Origin: JAFGSI01 sp041287425
Lineage (GTDB): Bacteria; Chloroflexota; Anaerolineae; Anaerolineales; Villigracilaceae
Assembly: GCA_041287425.1 (NCBI GenBank)
Contig: JBEULG010000004.1
Coordinates: 62,001 to 126,000 of the forward strand
Reading direction: 5' to 3'
DNA: 64,000 bases
Shown here: piece by piece, positions 7,860 through 16,862 of the stretch
Numbering within the stretch: position 1 is the stretch's first letter
Layout of the letters: the number at the start of each line of letters is the position of its first letter
Made by a program: the position numbers and the translations under genes
The notes under the pieces: model-generated
What the model saw: only the letters and a program-made list of their open reading frames with translations
Told to the model about the DNA's origin: nothing
The model's database searches: none

Positions 7860-9956
7860 TCACTGTTTGACGCGCACATCCACCGCCACCGCGCCGGCGC
7901 CGGGAGCCAGCACCCGCAGGGGATTGATTTCGATTTCGCTGATTTGCGGAAAATCGCGGGCCAGGCAAGACAGCCGGATGAGCACTTCTTTAACGGCAGC
8001 AGCGTCGCCCGGCGGGATGGAGCGAAAGCCGGCCAGTTTGCGCCCGGCCCAGGTGCGGGCCAGCAGCCGCTCGGCGTGCGCCTCGGCCAGCGGCGCCAGG
8101 TCGAAGGCCACGTCTTTCAGCCCCTCCACCTCCACGCCGCCGGAGCCGAACATCATCAGCGGGCCGAAAACCGGGTCGCGCGCCGCGCCGACGATCACCT
8201 CCTGGCCGGGCGGCAGCATGCGCTGAATGTGGACACCCTCGAGGCGCGCCGTTGGAATCGCCGCCTGGGCGCGCTCGGTGACCGCCCGGAAGGCCTCGGC
8301 CGCCGCCTCGGCCGTTCCAACCCCCAGCACCACCCCGCCGACATCTGACTTGTGGGGAATGTCCGCCGAGGCCACCTTGACGGCCACCGGGAAGCCCAGG
8401 CGCGCCGCCAGCTCGGCTGCCTCTGCCGGGCTGCGCGCCAGTTTGACGGCCGCGGTCGGGATGCCGTAGGCCGTCAGCAAACGGTCGGCAGACTCGGGGT
8501 CCAGCCAGGCGCCGGGGACAGCCGTCTCCAAGGCGCGGGCCGCCGCCTGACGGTCAATGCCGGCCGGGTCGGGCAACGGCAAATCGGGGCTGCGCTCGAA
8601 TTCGGCCCGGCGGGTCAGACCGGCCAGCGCCATCGCTGCCCGTTCCCCGAACGGATAAGCGGCGACCTGGGCGCGGCGGAAGCGCCCCAAGGCCTCGCTC
8701 ACCAGCATCTGACCGAGCAGGTTGACGACCACCGGCTTGGAGGTCGCCTTGATGAGCGGGATGATGGCATCGGCGACCTCCTCGGCCCGGCACATCGGCG
8801 GAGCCGGCAGGATGACCATCACCGAGTCCACGCCGGGGTCATCGAGCAGCAACTGCAGACTGCGGGAATAATCCTGCGGGAGCGAACCGCCGAGCATGTC
8901 CACCGGGTTGTGGAAGTTGGCCGCCGGCGGCAGGAATTCCTTCAGGGCGGCGACGGTCTTCTCCGAGAGTTTGGCCAGTTCCAGGCCACAGGCCTCGACC
9001 GCGTCGGAGGCGATCACCCCCGGCCCGCCGGCGTTGGTCAGGATGGCGACCCGCCGTCCGGCCGGCAGGGGACAGTACGAGAAGGCCATAATCAGGTCGA
9101 AGAGTTCCTCGCTGGTCTCGGCCCGCAGGATGCCGGCGCGGTCGAACGCGGCCGCGTAGGCGGCGTCGGAACCGGCCAGGGCGCCGGTGTGCGAGGCAGC
9201 CGCCCGCTGACCGGCGCTGTAGCGTCCCACCTTCAGGCCGACCAGCGGCTTGCGACGGGCAGCCTTGCGCGCCTCGGCGATGAAGCGCGGCCCATCCACC
9301 AGCGCCTCGATATAGAGCGCCAGGACGGCGGTCTGCGCGTCGCCGACGGCGGCCTCCAGCACGTCCGCCTCGACTACGTCGGCTTTGTTGCCCAAACTCA
9401 TCAGGCGCGAAAAACCCAGCCCTTCGCTGCGCGCCCAATCAATCATCACCAGCAACATGGCCCCCGACTGCGAAACGATGGCCACGTTGCCCTTGGGCGG
9501 GGCCGGTTCGGGCAGAAAACTGGTATCCAGCGGCAGATAGGCGTCCGTCAGGCCGACGCAGTTCGGCCCCACGATGCGGATGCCGTAGGCGCGGGCGATG
9601 CGCATTACTTCAGCCTCCAGCGCCTCCCCCTCCGGACCGACCTCGCGGAATCCGCCCGCCAGGATGATCGCCGCCCGGATGCCGCGCCCGCCGCAGGCCT
9701 CCAGCGCCTGCGGCACCGCCGGGGCCGGGACGATGATGACCGCCAGGTCCACCGGATCGGGGACTTCGGCGACCGAGGTGTAGATGGGGCGGCCGAACAA
9801 TTCACCTTCCTTCTGGCTGACGAAATGAATCGCCCCCCGATAGCCGGAATTGACCAGGTTACGGGCCACCCCGTAGCCCGGTTTGACGGGATTGGTCGAA
9901 GCGCCGACCACGACCACGCCCTGCGGATTGAAAAAAGGAGTTAAAGAAGCATCCAT
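7860..9956 (-). CDS. NDP-forming acyl-CoA synthetase, fused alpha-beta form
   Basis: A 698-residue homologue of ADP-forming acetate-CoA ligase/protein acetyltransferase. The order is an N-terminal CoA-binding Rossmann domain (VVVVGASTNPVKPGYG), succinyl-CoA ligase-like domains with ASHTGALAGSDAAY near residue 255, and a C-terminal ATP-grasp domain (VAVKVASADIPHKSDVGGV). Such enzymes interconvert acyl-CoA, ADP and phosphate with acid and ATP, giving substrate-level ATP in fermenters. There is no C-terminal GNAT domain, so it is not the Pat acetyltransferase form. The start at 9956 has AGAGGAA upstream. The acyl substrate cannot be told from sequence. Confidence 0.88.
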   Translation of the reverse strand: MDASLTPFFNPQGVVVVGASTNPVKPGYGVARNLVNSGYRGAIHFVSQKEGELFGRPIYTSVAEVPDPVDLAVIIVPAPAVPQALEACGGRGIRAAIILAGGFREVGPEGEALEAEVMRIARAYGIRIVGPNCVGLTDAYLPLDTSFLPEPAPPKGNVAIVSQSGAMLLVMIDWARSEGLGFSRLMSLGNKADVVEADVLEAAVGDAQTAVLALYIEALVDGPRFIAEARKAARRKPLVGLKVGRYSAGQRAAASHTGALAGSDAAYAAAFDRAGILRAETSEELFDLIMAFSYCPLPAGRRVAILTNAGGPGVIASDAVEACGLELAKLSEKTVAALKEFLPPAANFHNPVDMLGGSLPQDYSRSLQLLLDDPGVDSVMVILPAPPMCRAEEVADAIIPLIKATSKPVVVNLLGQMLVSEALGRFRRAQVAAYPFGERAAMALAGLTRRAEFERSPDLPLPDPAGIDRQAAARALETAVPGAWLDPESADRLLTAYGIPTAAVKLARSPAEAAELAARLGFPVAVKVASADIPHKSDVGGVVLGVGTAEAAAEAFRAVTERAQAAIPTARLEGVHIQRMLPPGQEVIVGAARDPVFGPLMMFGSGGVEVEGLKDVAFDLAPLAEAHAERLLARTWAGRKLAGFRSIPPGDAAAVKEVLIRLSCLARDFPQISEIEINPLRVLAPGAGAVAVDVRVKQ

Positions 9957-10004
9957 CGTGAGAATTCCTCTCCATGTGTGCAAAAATGTCTGTCGGCGCG
10001 CCGA

Positions 10005-10397
10005 CTAGCCGCACAAACCCAGCAAGACCGCCGCCCCGGCCCCTCCGAACAACATCAAGTGTTTCATGCTGAGCCCTGTCGCCTTCGCTTCCAGCCGCCC
10101 TATCTTCTGAGCATCCCGGTAGATTGCGCACACCCCCGTTCCCTCCGGGCGCACCTCGCCCACATCACTCAGGCCGCGGTGAATCCGTCCCAGGCTGCGG
10201 CCATAGCGCTCGACGGTCACCCCGGCGCAGGGATTGCCGGCGACAAAAACCGTTGCCTCGTGTTCCTGGTCCTCCTCGCCCCAATCCACCTCCACACGGC
10301 CGATTCGTTCCGCCCCGCGGTACAGCCAGCCGATGGTTTCGCTCTCGATCAAAACGCCGCCCACGAGAGCGCTTTGATTGTAAATCGCAATGCTCAT
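10005..10397 (-). CDS. Hypothetical protein with C-terminal hydrophobic segment
   Basis: A 130-residue protein I do not recognise. It begins MSIAIYNQSALVGGVLIESE and is rich in short beta-like repeats around Gly-Arg (ERIGRVEV, RSLGRIHRG, QKIGRLEAK), suggesting a small all-beta fold. It ends in a hydrophobic Gly/Ala-rich stretch (HLMLFGGAGAAVLLGLCG) that could anchor it. GAGGAGG lies just before two tandem ATGs (10400 and 10397); the second has the better spacing. It precedes the acyl-CoA synthetase gene by 48 bases and may be co-transcribed with it. Confidence 0.7.
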   Translation of the reverse strand: MSIAIYNQSALVGGVLIESETIGWLYRGAERIGRVEVDWGEEDQEHEATVFVAGNPCAGVTVERYGRSLGRIHRGLSDVGEVRPEGTGVCAIYRDAQKIGRLEAKATGLSMKHLMLFGGAGAAVLLGLCG

Positions 10398-10463
10398 CAT
10401 GCCTCCTCGGGAAGACCCCAATCAATCGCCGCTCGGTGCGCCTCGACGCGCTTCTTTCTGCTT

Positions 10464-10487
10464 ATTATACCTACTCTGGGATATAAT
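10464..10487. promoter_or_regulatory. Divergent -10 boxes (minus 10464-10469, plus 10482-10487)
   Basis: Two perfect TATAAT boxes face opposite ways within 24 bases. The plus-strand box ends six bases before the ATG at 10494, so that transcript is probably leaderless. The minus-strand box would serve the hypothetical gene starting at 10397. The -35 elements are weak. Confidence 0.55.
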
Positions 10488-10493
10488 TTGTGC

Positions 10494-10940
10494 ATGCACG
10501 CCTCCCCGCCTCCGTCTTTTCGGCCCTATCTGGCCTCCACCCTGGGACTGTTGATTCTCGGCTGGGGCGGGCTGGCGCTGGTCGTTTTCACCCTCACCCC
10601 CACCGTCTGGGCGCGCTGGCTCTTCTTTGCCCTGCTGACCCTTGCTCTGACCGGCACCGCCCTGCCGGTGGTCTGGTTCCTGAACCTGCGTTTCCCCAGC
10701 AGCCCGCCCGCCGAATGGCCGGTGATTGTGCGCCAGGCCAGCTGGTTCGGCGTCTACGGGGCTGTGCTGGCCTGGCTGGAGGCCAACGGCGTGGTGACCC
10801 TCTGGATTGCCTTGGGCTGGGCGTTGGGATTGATTGTCGTTGAATACATCATCCGCATGATTGAACGCTCGCGCTGGCGCCCACCGGTCATCGCCGAGGA
10901 AACACCGCCCTCCGCCGAACCGCCGACTTCCGATGACTGA
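10494..10940 (+). CDS. Small integral membrane protein overlapping selA
   Basis: A 148-residue protein of unknown function with about four predicted transmembrane helices (roughly residues 15-37, 43-62, 80-98 and 102-120). It has a cytoplasmic-looking basic stretch RMIERSRWRP and a Pro/Glu-rich tail. The ATG at 10494 is supported by a TATAAT box six bases upstream rather than by a ribosome site. Its stop (10938-10940) lies eight bases inside selA, so the two are translationally coupled. No catalytic motif is visible. A link to selenium metabolism would rest on this position alone. Confidence 0.75.
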   Translation: MHASPPPSFRPYLASTLGLLILGWGGLALVVFTLTPTVWARWLFFALLTLALTGTALPVVWFLNLRFPSSPPAEWPVIVRQASWFGVYGAVLAWLEANGVVTLWIALGWALGLIVVEYIIRMIERSRWRPPVIAEETPPSAEPPTSDD

Positions 10941-12324
10941 CCTGCGCGCCCTCCCCTCGGTCGAACAACTCCTGCAAAGCGAGCCGGCCGCCGACCTGAT
11001 GGCCCGTTACGGCCGACCGCTGACCGTCGCCGCGCTGCGCGCCGCCCTCCAAGAAGCGCGCGCCGCCGCGGCGCAGGGCGCGCCCCTGCCCGGCCGCGCC
11101 CGCCTGCTGGAGCACAGCGCCCATCTGCTGGCCGATTGGACGCGTCCCAGCCTGCAGCCGGTGGTCAACGCCACCGGCGTGATTCTGCACACCAACCTGG
11201 GGCGCGCCCCGCTCTCGGCCGAGGCCGCCGCCGCCATGCAGACGGTCGGGCGCGGCTACTCGAGCCTGGAGTTCGACCTGGACAGCGGCAAGCGCGGCTC
11301 GCGCCTGATCCATGCCGAGGCCCTGCTCACCCGCCTGACCGGCGCCGAAGCGGCGGTCGTCGTCAACAACAACGCCGCGGCCCTCCTGCTGGCCTTGAGC
11401 GCCCTGGCCGCCCGCCGGCGGGTCGTCATCGCCCGCTCGCAGTTAATCGAAATCGGCGGCGGCTTCCGCATCCCGGAGGTCATGAAACAATCCGGGGCCA
11501 GGCTGGTCGAAGTCGGCACGACCAACAAAGTGCGTCTCTCCGATTACGAGGCAGCCCTGGATGAACCGGCGGCGCTGGTTCTGCGCGCCCATGCCTCCAA
11601 TTTCCGCATCATCGGCTTCACCGAAGAGCCTTCTCTGGCCGACATTGCCGCCGCCGCCCACCGGGCAGGCATCCCCTGCCTCGACGACCTCGGCTCTGGC
11701 GCCTTGCTGCCCACCGAACGTTACGGTCTGGCCCACGAACCGATGGTCCAGGAATCCCTGGCCGCCGGCGCCGACCTGGTCTGCTTTTCGGGCGACAAAC
11801 TGCTCGGCGGCCCCCAGGCGGGCATTCTGCTCGGCCGCGCCGATCTGCTGGCGAAGATCCGAAAGCACCCCCTGGCCCGGGCCGTGCGCGCCGACAAGAC
11901 CTGTCTGGCGGCTCTCAGCGCCACCCTGCTGCACTACCTGCGCGACGAGGCCGAGCAGGCGATTCCCGTCTGGCGCATGATCGCCGCCCCGGCGGAGGCG
12001 CTGCGGGAGCGCGCCCAGGCCTGGGCGCAGCGCCTCGGCCAGGGCGAGGTGGCAGCCGGCGAGTCGACCGTCGGCGGCGGCAGTCTGCCCGGCGAGACGC
12101 TCCCCACCTTCGTCCTGCGCCTGGCAGTCGAAAACCCCGACCGCTTCCTGGCGGCCCTGCGGCGGGCTTCGCCGCCCGTCATCGCCCGCGCCGAACACGG
12201 CCGGGTGCTGCTCGACCCGCGCACCGTCCTGCCAGAACAGGAAAACAGCCTGATTGCCAGCCTGGAACAGGCCCTGAAAGACGCCGGCCGAACCCGCTCA
12301 ACGCAAAAAGGACAAACCTCATGA
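10933..12324 (+). CDS. selA: L-seryl-tRNA(Sec) selenium transferase
   Basis: This PLP enzyme converts Ser-tRNA(Sec) to Sec-tRNA(Sec) with selenophosphate. At 463 residues it has the usual length. The SelA N-terminal domain (LPSVEQLLQSEPAADLMARY) is followed by PVVNATGVILHTNLGRAPLS, and the PLP lysine is in CFSGDKLLGGPQAG at about residue 289. The full N-terminal tRNA-binding domain argues for true SelA rather than the short SelA-like proteins. The start at 10933 overlaps the membrane protein upstream and the stop overlaps the next gene by four bases. selB, selC and selD are not in the window. Confidence 0.92.
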   Translation: MTDLRALPSVEQLLQSEPAADLMARYGRPLTVAALRAALQEARAAAAQGAPLPGRARLLEHSAHLLADWTRPSLQPVVNATGVILHTNLGRAPLSAEAAAAMQTVGRGYSSLEFDLDSGKRGSRLIHAEALLTRLTGAEAAVVVNNNAAALLLALSALAARRRVVIARSQLIEIGGGFRIPEVMKQSGARLVEVGTTNKVRLSDYEAALDEPAALVLRAHASNFRIIGFTEEPSLADIAAAAHRAGIPCLDDLGSGALLPTERYGLAHEPMVQESLAAGADLVCFSGDKLLGGPQAGILLGRADLLAKIRKHPLARAVRADKTCLAALSATLLHYLRDEAEQAIPVWRMIAAPAEALRERAQAWAQRLGQGEVAAGESTVGGGSLPGETLPTFVLRLAVENPDRFLAALRRASPPVIARAEHGRVLLDPRTVLPEQENSLIASLEQALKDAGRTRSTQKGQTS

Positions 12325-13568
12325 AATCCGATCTCGACACCCTCATGCAATCCAAAAATCTCGATGCCATCCTGGTCCTCGGCAACGCCACCCACAATCC
12401 GCCTATGTACTACCTGACCGGCGGCGGGCACGTTTCGGCGGCCACGCTCCTCAAGAAACGCGGCGCGCCAGCCGTCCTGTACTGTAACGACATGGAGCGC
12501 GACGAGGCCGCCAAATCGGGCCTGCACGTCCTCTCTTACAGCCTCTACCCCTACGAAGAACTGCTCAAAGAAGCCAACGGCGACCCCGCCCTGGCGGCCG
12601 CCCTGCGCTACCAGCGTATCTTCGCCGACCAGCAAGTGCGCGGCCGAGTGGGTGTCTACGGCCACACCGAAATCGGCTCGGTCCTGGCCATCTTCGACCA
12701 CCTGCGCCGGCGCATGCCGGACCTCGAACTGGTCGGCGAGACCCGCGACGGCTCGCTCTTCATGTACGCCATGGAAACGAAGGACGAGGCCGAGGTGGCC
12801 CGCATCCGCCGGATGGGCCGCATCACGACCACGGTCGTCGGCCGCGTCGCCGATTGGCTGACCACCTCGCCGGTCCGGGAAGATGAAGTCCTCCTCAAAG
12901 AGGACGGCTCGCCGCTGACCATCGGCGACGTGCGCGCCCGCATCCACCTGTGGCTGGCCGAACTCGGCGCCGAAAACCCGGAGGGCTGCATCTTCGCCAT
13001 CGGCCGCGACGCCGGCGTCCCCCACTCGGTCGGCGCCGACCGCGACCTGCTGCGCCTCGGCCAGACCATCGTCTTCGACATCTACCCGTGCGAAGCCGGT
13101 GGCGGCTACTTCTACGACTTTACCCGCACCTGGAGCCTGGGATACGCCCCGGCCGAGGCCCAGCGTCTCTACGCCGAGGTCAAAGCCGTCTACGAGCAGG
13201 TCACCGCCGCCCTGGCTCCCAACACGCCTTTCAAAGAGTACCAGAAACTGGTCTGCGAAGAATTCGAAAAGAACGGCCACCCGACCCCGCTCCACACCCA
13301 GGCACCGGTCGAGGGCTACGTCCACTCGCTCGGCCACGGTGTGGGCCTCAACGTCCACGAGCGCCCCTGGTCCGGCCTGACCGCTGCCGACGACAACCTG
13401 CTCAAGCCGGGCGTGGTCATCACCATCGAGCCGGGTCTGTATTATCCAGAAAAGGGCATGGGCGTGCGCATCGAAGATACCTACTGGGTCAGGCCAGACG
13501 GCCGCCTCGAACGACTGGCCGACTACCCTTACGATTTCGTCCTGGAAATGAAACACTGGCGCCCCTGA
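12321..13568 (+). CDS. M24 family metallopeptidase (Xaa-Pro aminopeptidase-like)
   Basis: A 415-residue pita-bread-fold peptidase. The N-terminal creatinase-like domain covers about residues 1-160. The catalytic domain carries the dinuclear metal ligands: Asp in FDIYP (about 253), Asp in YDFTRTW, His in HGVGLNVHERP (about 339), Glu in TIEPGLYYP (about 369) and Glu in VRIEDTY (about 384). All five ligands are present. It probably cleaves Xaa-Pro N-termini of peptides in the cytoplasm. The ATG overlaps the selA TGA by four bases, so it is in the same operon. Confidence 0.9.
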   Translation: MKSDLDTLMQSKNLDAILVLGNATHNPPMYYLTGGGHVSAATLLKKRGAPAVLYCNDMERDEAAKSGLHVLSYSLYPYEELLKEANGDPALAAALRYQRIFADQQVRGRVGVYGHTEIGSVLAIFDHLRRRMPDLELVGETRDGSLFMYAMETKDEAEVARIRRMGRITTTVVGRVADWLTTSPVREDEVLLKEDGSPLTIGDVRARIHLWLAELGAENPEGCIFAIGRDAGVPHSVGADRDLLRLGQTIVFDIYPCEAGGGYFYDFTRTWSLGYAPAEAQRLYAEVKAVYEQVTAALAPNTPFKEYQKLVCEEFEKNGHPTPLHTQAPVEGYVHSLGHGVGLNVHERPWSGLTAADDNLLKPGVVITIEPGLYYPEKGMGVRIEDTYWVRPDGRLERLADYPYDFVLEMKHWRP

Positions 13569-13616
13569 CCGCCGACCACCGACCACCGAATACTGAACAC
13601 CGAATACCGACCACCG
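13569..13616. repeat. Iterated short words ACCACCGA/ATACCGA
   Basis: The 48-base spacer before tsaD is made almost wholly of the units GACCACCGA, ATACTGA, ACACCGA and ATACCGA, and runs into the tsaD start codon. No Shine-Dalgarno is present in it. Confidence 0.7.
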
Positions 13617-14639
13617 ATGCCCCCCCTGCCTCCCGCCCGCCTCCTCGCCATCGAGACCTCCTGCGACGAAACCGCCGCGGCAGTGCTCGAAAACGGCCGT
13701 CTCCTGATCGCCTCGACCGTCGCCTCGCAGATGGAGATTCACGCCCGCTTCGGCGGCGTCTTCCCCGAGGTGGCCTCGCGCCAGCACATCCTGGCCGCCG
13801 TGCCGGTCATCGAGGCGACCCTGAGCAAAGCCCGCCTGAGTCTGGCCGAAATTGACGCCATCGCGGCGACGCGCGGCCCCGGCCTGGCCGGCTCGCTGGT
13901 GGTCGGCCTGAACCTGGCCAAAGGATTGGCGCTGGGGCACGGCCTGCCACTCATCGGCGTCAATCACCTGGAAGGCCACATCTACTCGGCCTGGGTACAC
14001 CATCCCGATGAGCCGCCGCCGCCTGAACCGCAGTTCCCGCTCGTCGCCCTGCTCGTCTCCGGCGGGCACACCGAAATCAACCTGATGGAGAATCATCTCC
14101 GTTACCGCCGCCTGGGCGCCACCCTCGACGACGCCGCCGGCGAAGCGTTCGATAAAGTCGCCCGCCTGCTCGGCCTGCCCTACCCCGGCGGTCCCTCGAT
14201 CCAGCAGGCTGCCGAGGCGGGTGACCCGACCGCCTTCAAGTTCCCGCGCGCCTGGCTGGAGGACAGTTACGACTTCTCCTTCAGCGGGCTGAAAACCGCC
14301 GTCCTGCACGCCGCGCAGAAATTCGAGGGCCGTCTTCTGCCCGTCGCCGATATGGCCGCTTCCTTCCAAGCCGCCGTCGTGGACGTCCTGTTCCAAAAAA
14401 CGATGAAAGCCGCCCGCCAGTTCGGGGCCAGGGAAATTCTGGTCGTCGGCGGCGTTTCGGCCAATCAGGCGCTGCGGCAGGCTTTCCGGCGCCAGAACGA
14501 ATTCCCGGTCCACATTCCGCCGCTTTCCCTGTGCACCGACAACGCCGCCATGGTCGCCGCCGCCGGCTACTACCGCTTTGCCCTCGGTCATCTCGACGAC
14601 CTCTCCATTGACGTCCTGCCCACCTGGCCGCTCTCCTGA
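13617..14639 (+). CDS. tsaD: tRNA N6-adenosine threonylcarbamoyltransferase TsaD
   Basis: This is the transferase of the t6A37 tRNA modification complex. At 340 residues it has the ASKHA opening LLAIETSCDETAAAVLE, metal-binding HLEGH (His 117 and His 121), VSGGHTEI and GLPYPGGPSIQ, all characteristic of bacterial TsaD. The partners TsaB, TsaE and TsaC are not nearby. The start at 13617 has no visible ribosome-binding site because the spacer is an iterated-word repeat, so translation may depend on coupling or on an unusual leader. It ends 190 bases before the next gene. Confidence 0.97.
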   Translation: MPPLPPARLLAIETSCDETAAAVLENGRLLIASTVASQMEIHARFGGVFPEVASRQHILAAVPVIEATLSKARLSLAEIDAIAATRGPGLAGSLVVGLNLAKGLALGHGLPLIGVNHLEGHIYSAWVHHPDEPPPPEPQFPLVALLVSGGHTEINLMENHLRYRRLGATLDDAAGEAFDKVARLLGLPYPGGPSIQQAAEAGDPTAFKFPRAWLEDSYDFSFSGLKTAVLHAAQKFEGRLLPVADMAASFQAAVVDVLFQKTMKAARQFGAREILVVGGVSANQALRQAFRRQNEFPVHIPPLSLCTDNAAMVAAAGYYRFALGHLDDLSIDVLPTWPLS

Positions 14640-14829
14640 AGCCGCCTCTGCCAAAAGGGAGGCAAGCCCGGCTCCTTCCGAACCTGCCCGCAACCTGGGG
14701 GAACCCCCGCCCCAATCGCCGCCGCCCAAGAAAACCCGAATCGTTCGTGCAATTCAATGTTATGCGAATTTCGTAAAATTTACGTCACTTCATAGTAAAA
14801 TCAGGACATTCTTTATCAGGATAATCTTC

Positions 14830-16839
14830 ATGAAAAAATCCTCCTCGACCGTCCCCATCCTCATTGGCCTCCTGCTGGCTCTGTGTTGCTGTTCGATTCT
14901 GGCAACGGCCGGCCTCTTCTATGCCTTCTATCAACTCGGCAGCGAAATGGCCACGGCGGCTCCTCCGATCCCCAGCACAGACCCCTTCGGCCCTACCCCC
15001 ACCCCCTTCGAGATGACCCGCCTCCCCCCAGAACAGGTCTCCGCAGAGACCCTGCGCCTTCTTCAGAGCATCATCGTCCCCCTCAACGACCCCTACCAAA
15101 TTGCCTGTCGGCTGCAAAATATTTGTGACGTCCCCACCAGCCTCGACCCGCCCGCCGTCCCGCTGGCGGTCGGCGCCCGCCAGACCTTCTGGGTCAGCAA
15201 CAACGACACCGACGCCACTTTCCAGGTCCAGGCCACCCTGCGTTACATCACCCCCCACGCCTACTTCTGGGCCGAGGACGGCGTCAACGTCAACGAGGAC
15301 GCCATGCGTCGCCTGATGGACACCTTCGAGGCCCAAATTTATCCGACCAACCGCGAATTCTTCGGCTCCGAATGGACTCCCGGCGTGGACGGCGACCCGC
15401 ACATCTACATCCTCTACGTCAACAACATCGGCTTCAGCGTCGCCGGTTACTATTCGACCTCCGACGAATACCATCCGCTCGTCCAGCAATATTCCAACAC
15501 CCATGAGATGTTCTATCTCAACGCCTCGCAGAGCCTGAGCAGCGACTACACCTACAGCGTCCTGGCCCACGAATTCCAGCACATGATTCACTGGAATCAG
15601 GACGGAAACGAAGGCTCATTCATTGAGGAAGGCTTCGCCGAACTGGCTGTGTTCCTCAACGGCTACAACACGGGCGGCTTCGACTTGTACTACGCCAACG
15701 ACCCCGACCTGCCCCTCACCGATTGGCTCTCCGACCCCGGCTCCAACACCGCTCATTACGGGGCGAACTTTCTCTTTGCAGTCTATTTCCTCGACCGCTT
15801 CGGCGAGGAAATCACCCGCGCCGTCGTCCAGGAGCAGGCCAACGGCCTGGACAGTATCGACGCCGTGCTGACAGCCCACCAGGTGCGCGACCCCCTCACC
15901 GGCGAGGTCATCAGCGCGGACGATTTCTTCATGGACTTCGTCCTCGCCAACTTCCTGCACGATCCGTCCGTCGCCGATGGGCGCTACGCCTACCGCAACT
16001 ACACCGGCGCCCCCCAGACCTTCGAGACCGAGTTCGTGCGCACCTGCCCCTCCCCGCTCGCCAGCCGGCGAGTCAACCAGTATGGCGTCGACTATATCGG
16101 CATCACCTGCGCCGGCGAGTACACCCTCTACTTCGCCGGCAGCACATCGGTCTCTCTGCTGCCTGCCGACCCTCATTCCGGCAACTATGCCTTCTGGTCG
16201 AACAAGGGCGACAAATCGAACATGACTCTGACCCGCCGTTTCGACCTGCGCGGCGTCAGCGGCCCGGTCACGATGACTTACTGGACCTGGTACGACATCG
16301 AGGAGAACTGGGATTACGCCTACGTGGAAGCCTCCACCGACGGCGAACATTGGGACATTCTGATTACCCCCTCCGGAACGAGCGAAAACCCGATGGGCAA
16401 TTCCTTCGGCTGGGGATACACCGGCAGCAGCACAGGCTGGATTCAGGAATCGGTGGACCTCTCGGCCTATGCTGGCCAGGTCGTTTTCATCCGCTTCGAG
16501 TACATCACCGACGCGGCCGTCAACGGCGAAGGCTTGCTCCTCGACGACATCGAAATCCCGGCCATCGGCTACCGCGAGGACTTCGAGGCCGGCGACGGCG
16601 GCTGGGAGAGCGCCGGCTTCGCCCGCGTCGAAAACATCCTGCCGCAGACCTTCCGCCTGGCGCTCATCACCCGCAGCGCGAGCGGGACGACGGTTCAGTT
16701 CATCCCCGTCCAGGCCGATCAGACCGCCGTCATCCCCATTGCGGTGGGGCAAGATGGGGTGAACGAGGTCGTGCTGGTCGTCGGCGCTACGACCCGCTTC
16801 ACGCGCCAGCCGGCAGCCTACCAGTTCGAGATTCGCTGA
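14830..16839 (+). CDS. Secreted zinc metallopeptidase with C-terminal beta-sandwich domain
   Basis: A 669-residue exported protease. An N-terminal membrane/signal segment (about residues 8-36, with three consecutive Cys) is followed by a Pro/Thr-rich linker. The catalytic domain carries HEFQHMIHW at 247-251 and a Glu in EEGFAEL (267-271), as in gluzincin-type M6/M30-like peptidases. From about residue 455 there is an immune-inhibitor-A-like jelly-roll region (VEASTDGEHW, DLSAYAGQVVFIRFEY, LLDDIEIP), probably for substrate or surface binding. The ATG at 14830 begins MKKSSSTVP. The exact peptidase family and substrate are uncertain. Confidence 0.8.
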   Translation: MKKSSSTVPILIGLLLALCCCSILATAGLFYAFYQLGSEMATAAPPIPSTDPFGPTPTPFEMTRLPPEQVSAETLRLLQSIIVPLNDPYQIACRLQNICDVPTSLDPPAVPLAVGARQTFWVSNNDTDATFQVQATLRYITPHAYFWAEDGVNVNEDAMRRLMDTFEAQIYPTNREFFGSEWTPGVDGDPHIYILYVNNIGFSVAGYYSTSDEYHPLVQQYSNTHEMFYLNASQSLSSDYTYSVLAHEFQHMIHWNQDGNEGSFIEEGFAELAVFLNGYNTGGFDLYYANDPDLPLTDWLSDPGSNTAHYGANFLFAVYFLDRFGEEITRAVVQEQANGLDSIDAVLTAHQVRDPLTGEVISADDFFMDFVLANFLHDPSVADGRYAYRNYTGAPQTFETEFVRTCPSPLASRRVNQYGVDYIGITCAGEYTLYFAGSTSVSLLPADPHSGNYAFWSNKGDKSNMTLTRRFDLRGVSGPVTMTYWTWYDIEENWDYAYVEASTDGEHWDILITPSGTSENPMGNSFGWGYTGSSTGWIQESVDLSAYAGQVVFIRFEYITDAAVNGEGLLLDDIEIPAIGYREDFEAGDGGWESAGFARVENILPQTFRLALITRSASGTTVQFIPVQADQTAVIPIAVGQDGVNEVVLVVGATTRFTRQPAAYQFEIR

Positions 16840-16862
16840 CCTGTCTTTGAGAGGAAACCGAT

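Noticed and set aside
11934..14729. A 931-codon open frame on the minus strand
   Set aside because: It lies antisense to selA, the M24 peptidase and tsaD, all with intact motifs. Long antisense frames are expected in GC-rich coding sequence, and the product has no recognisable domain.
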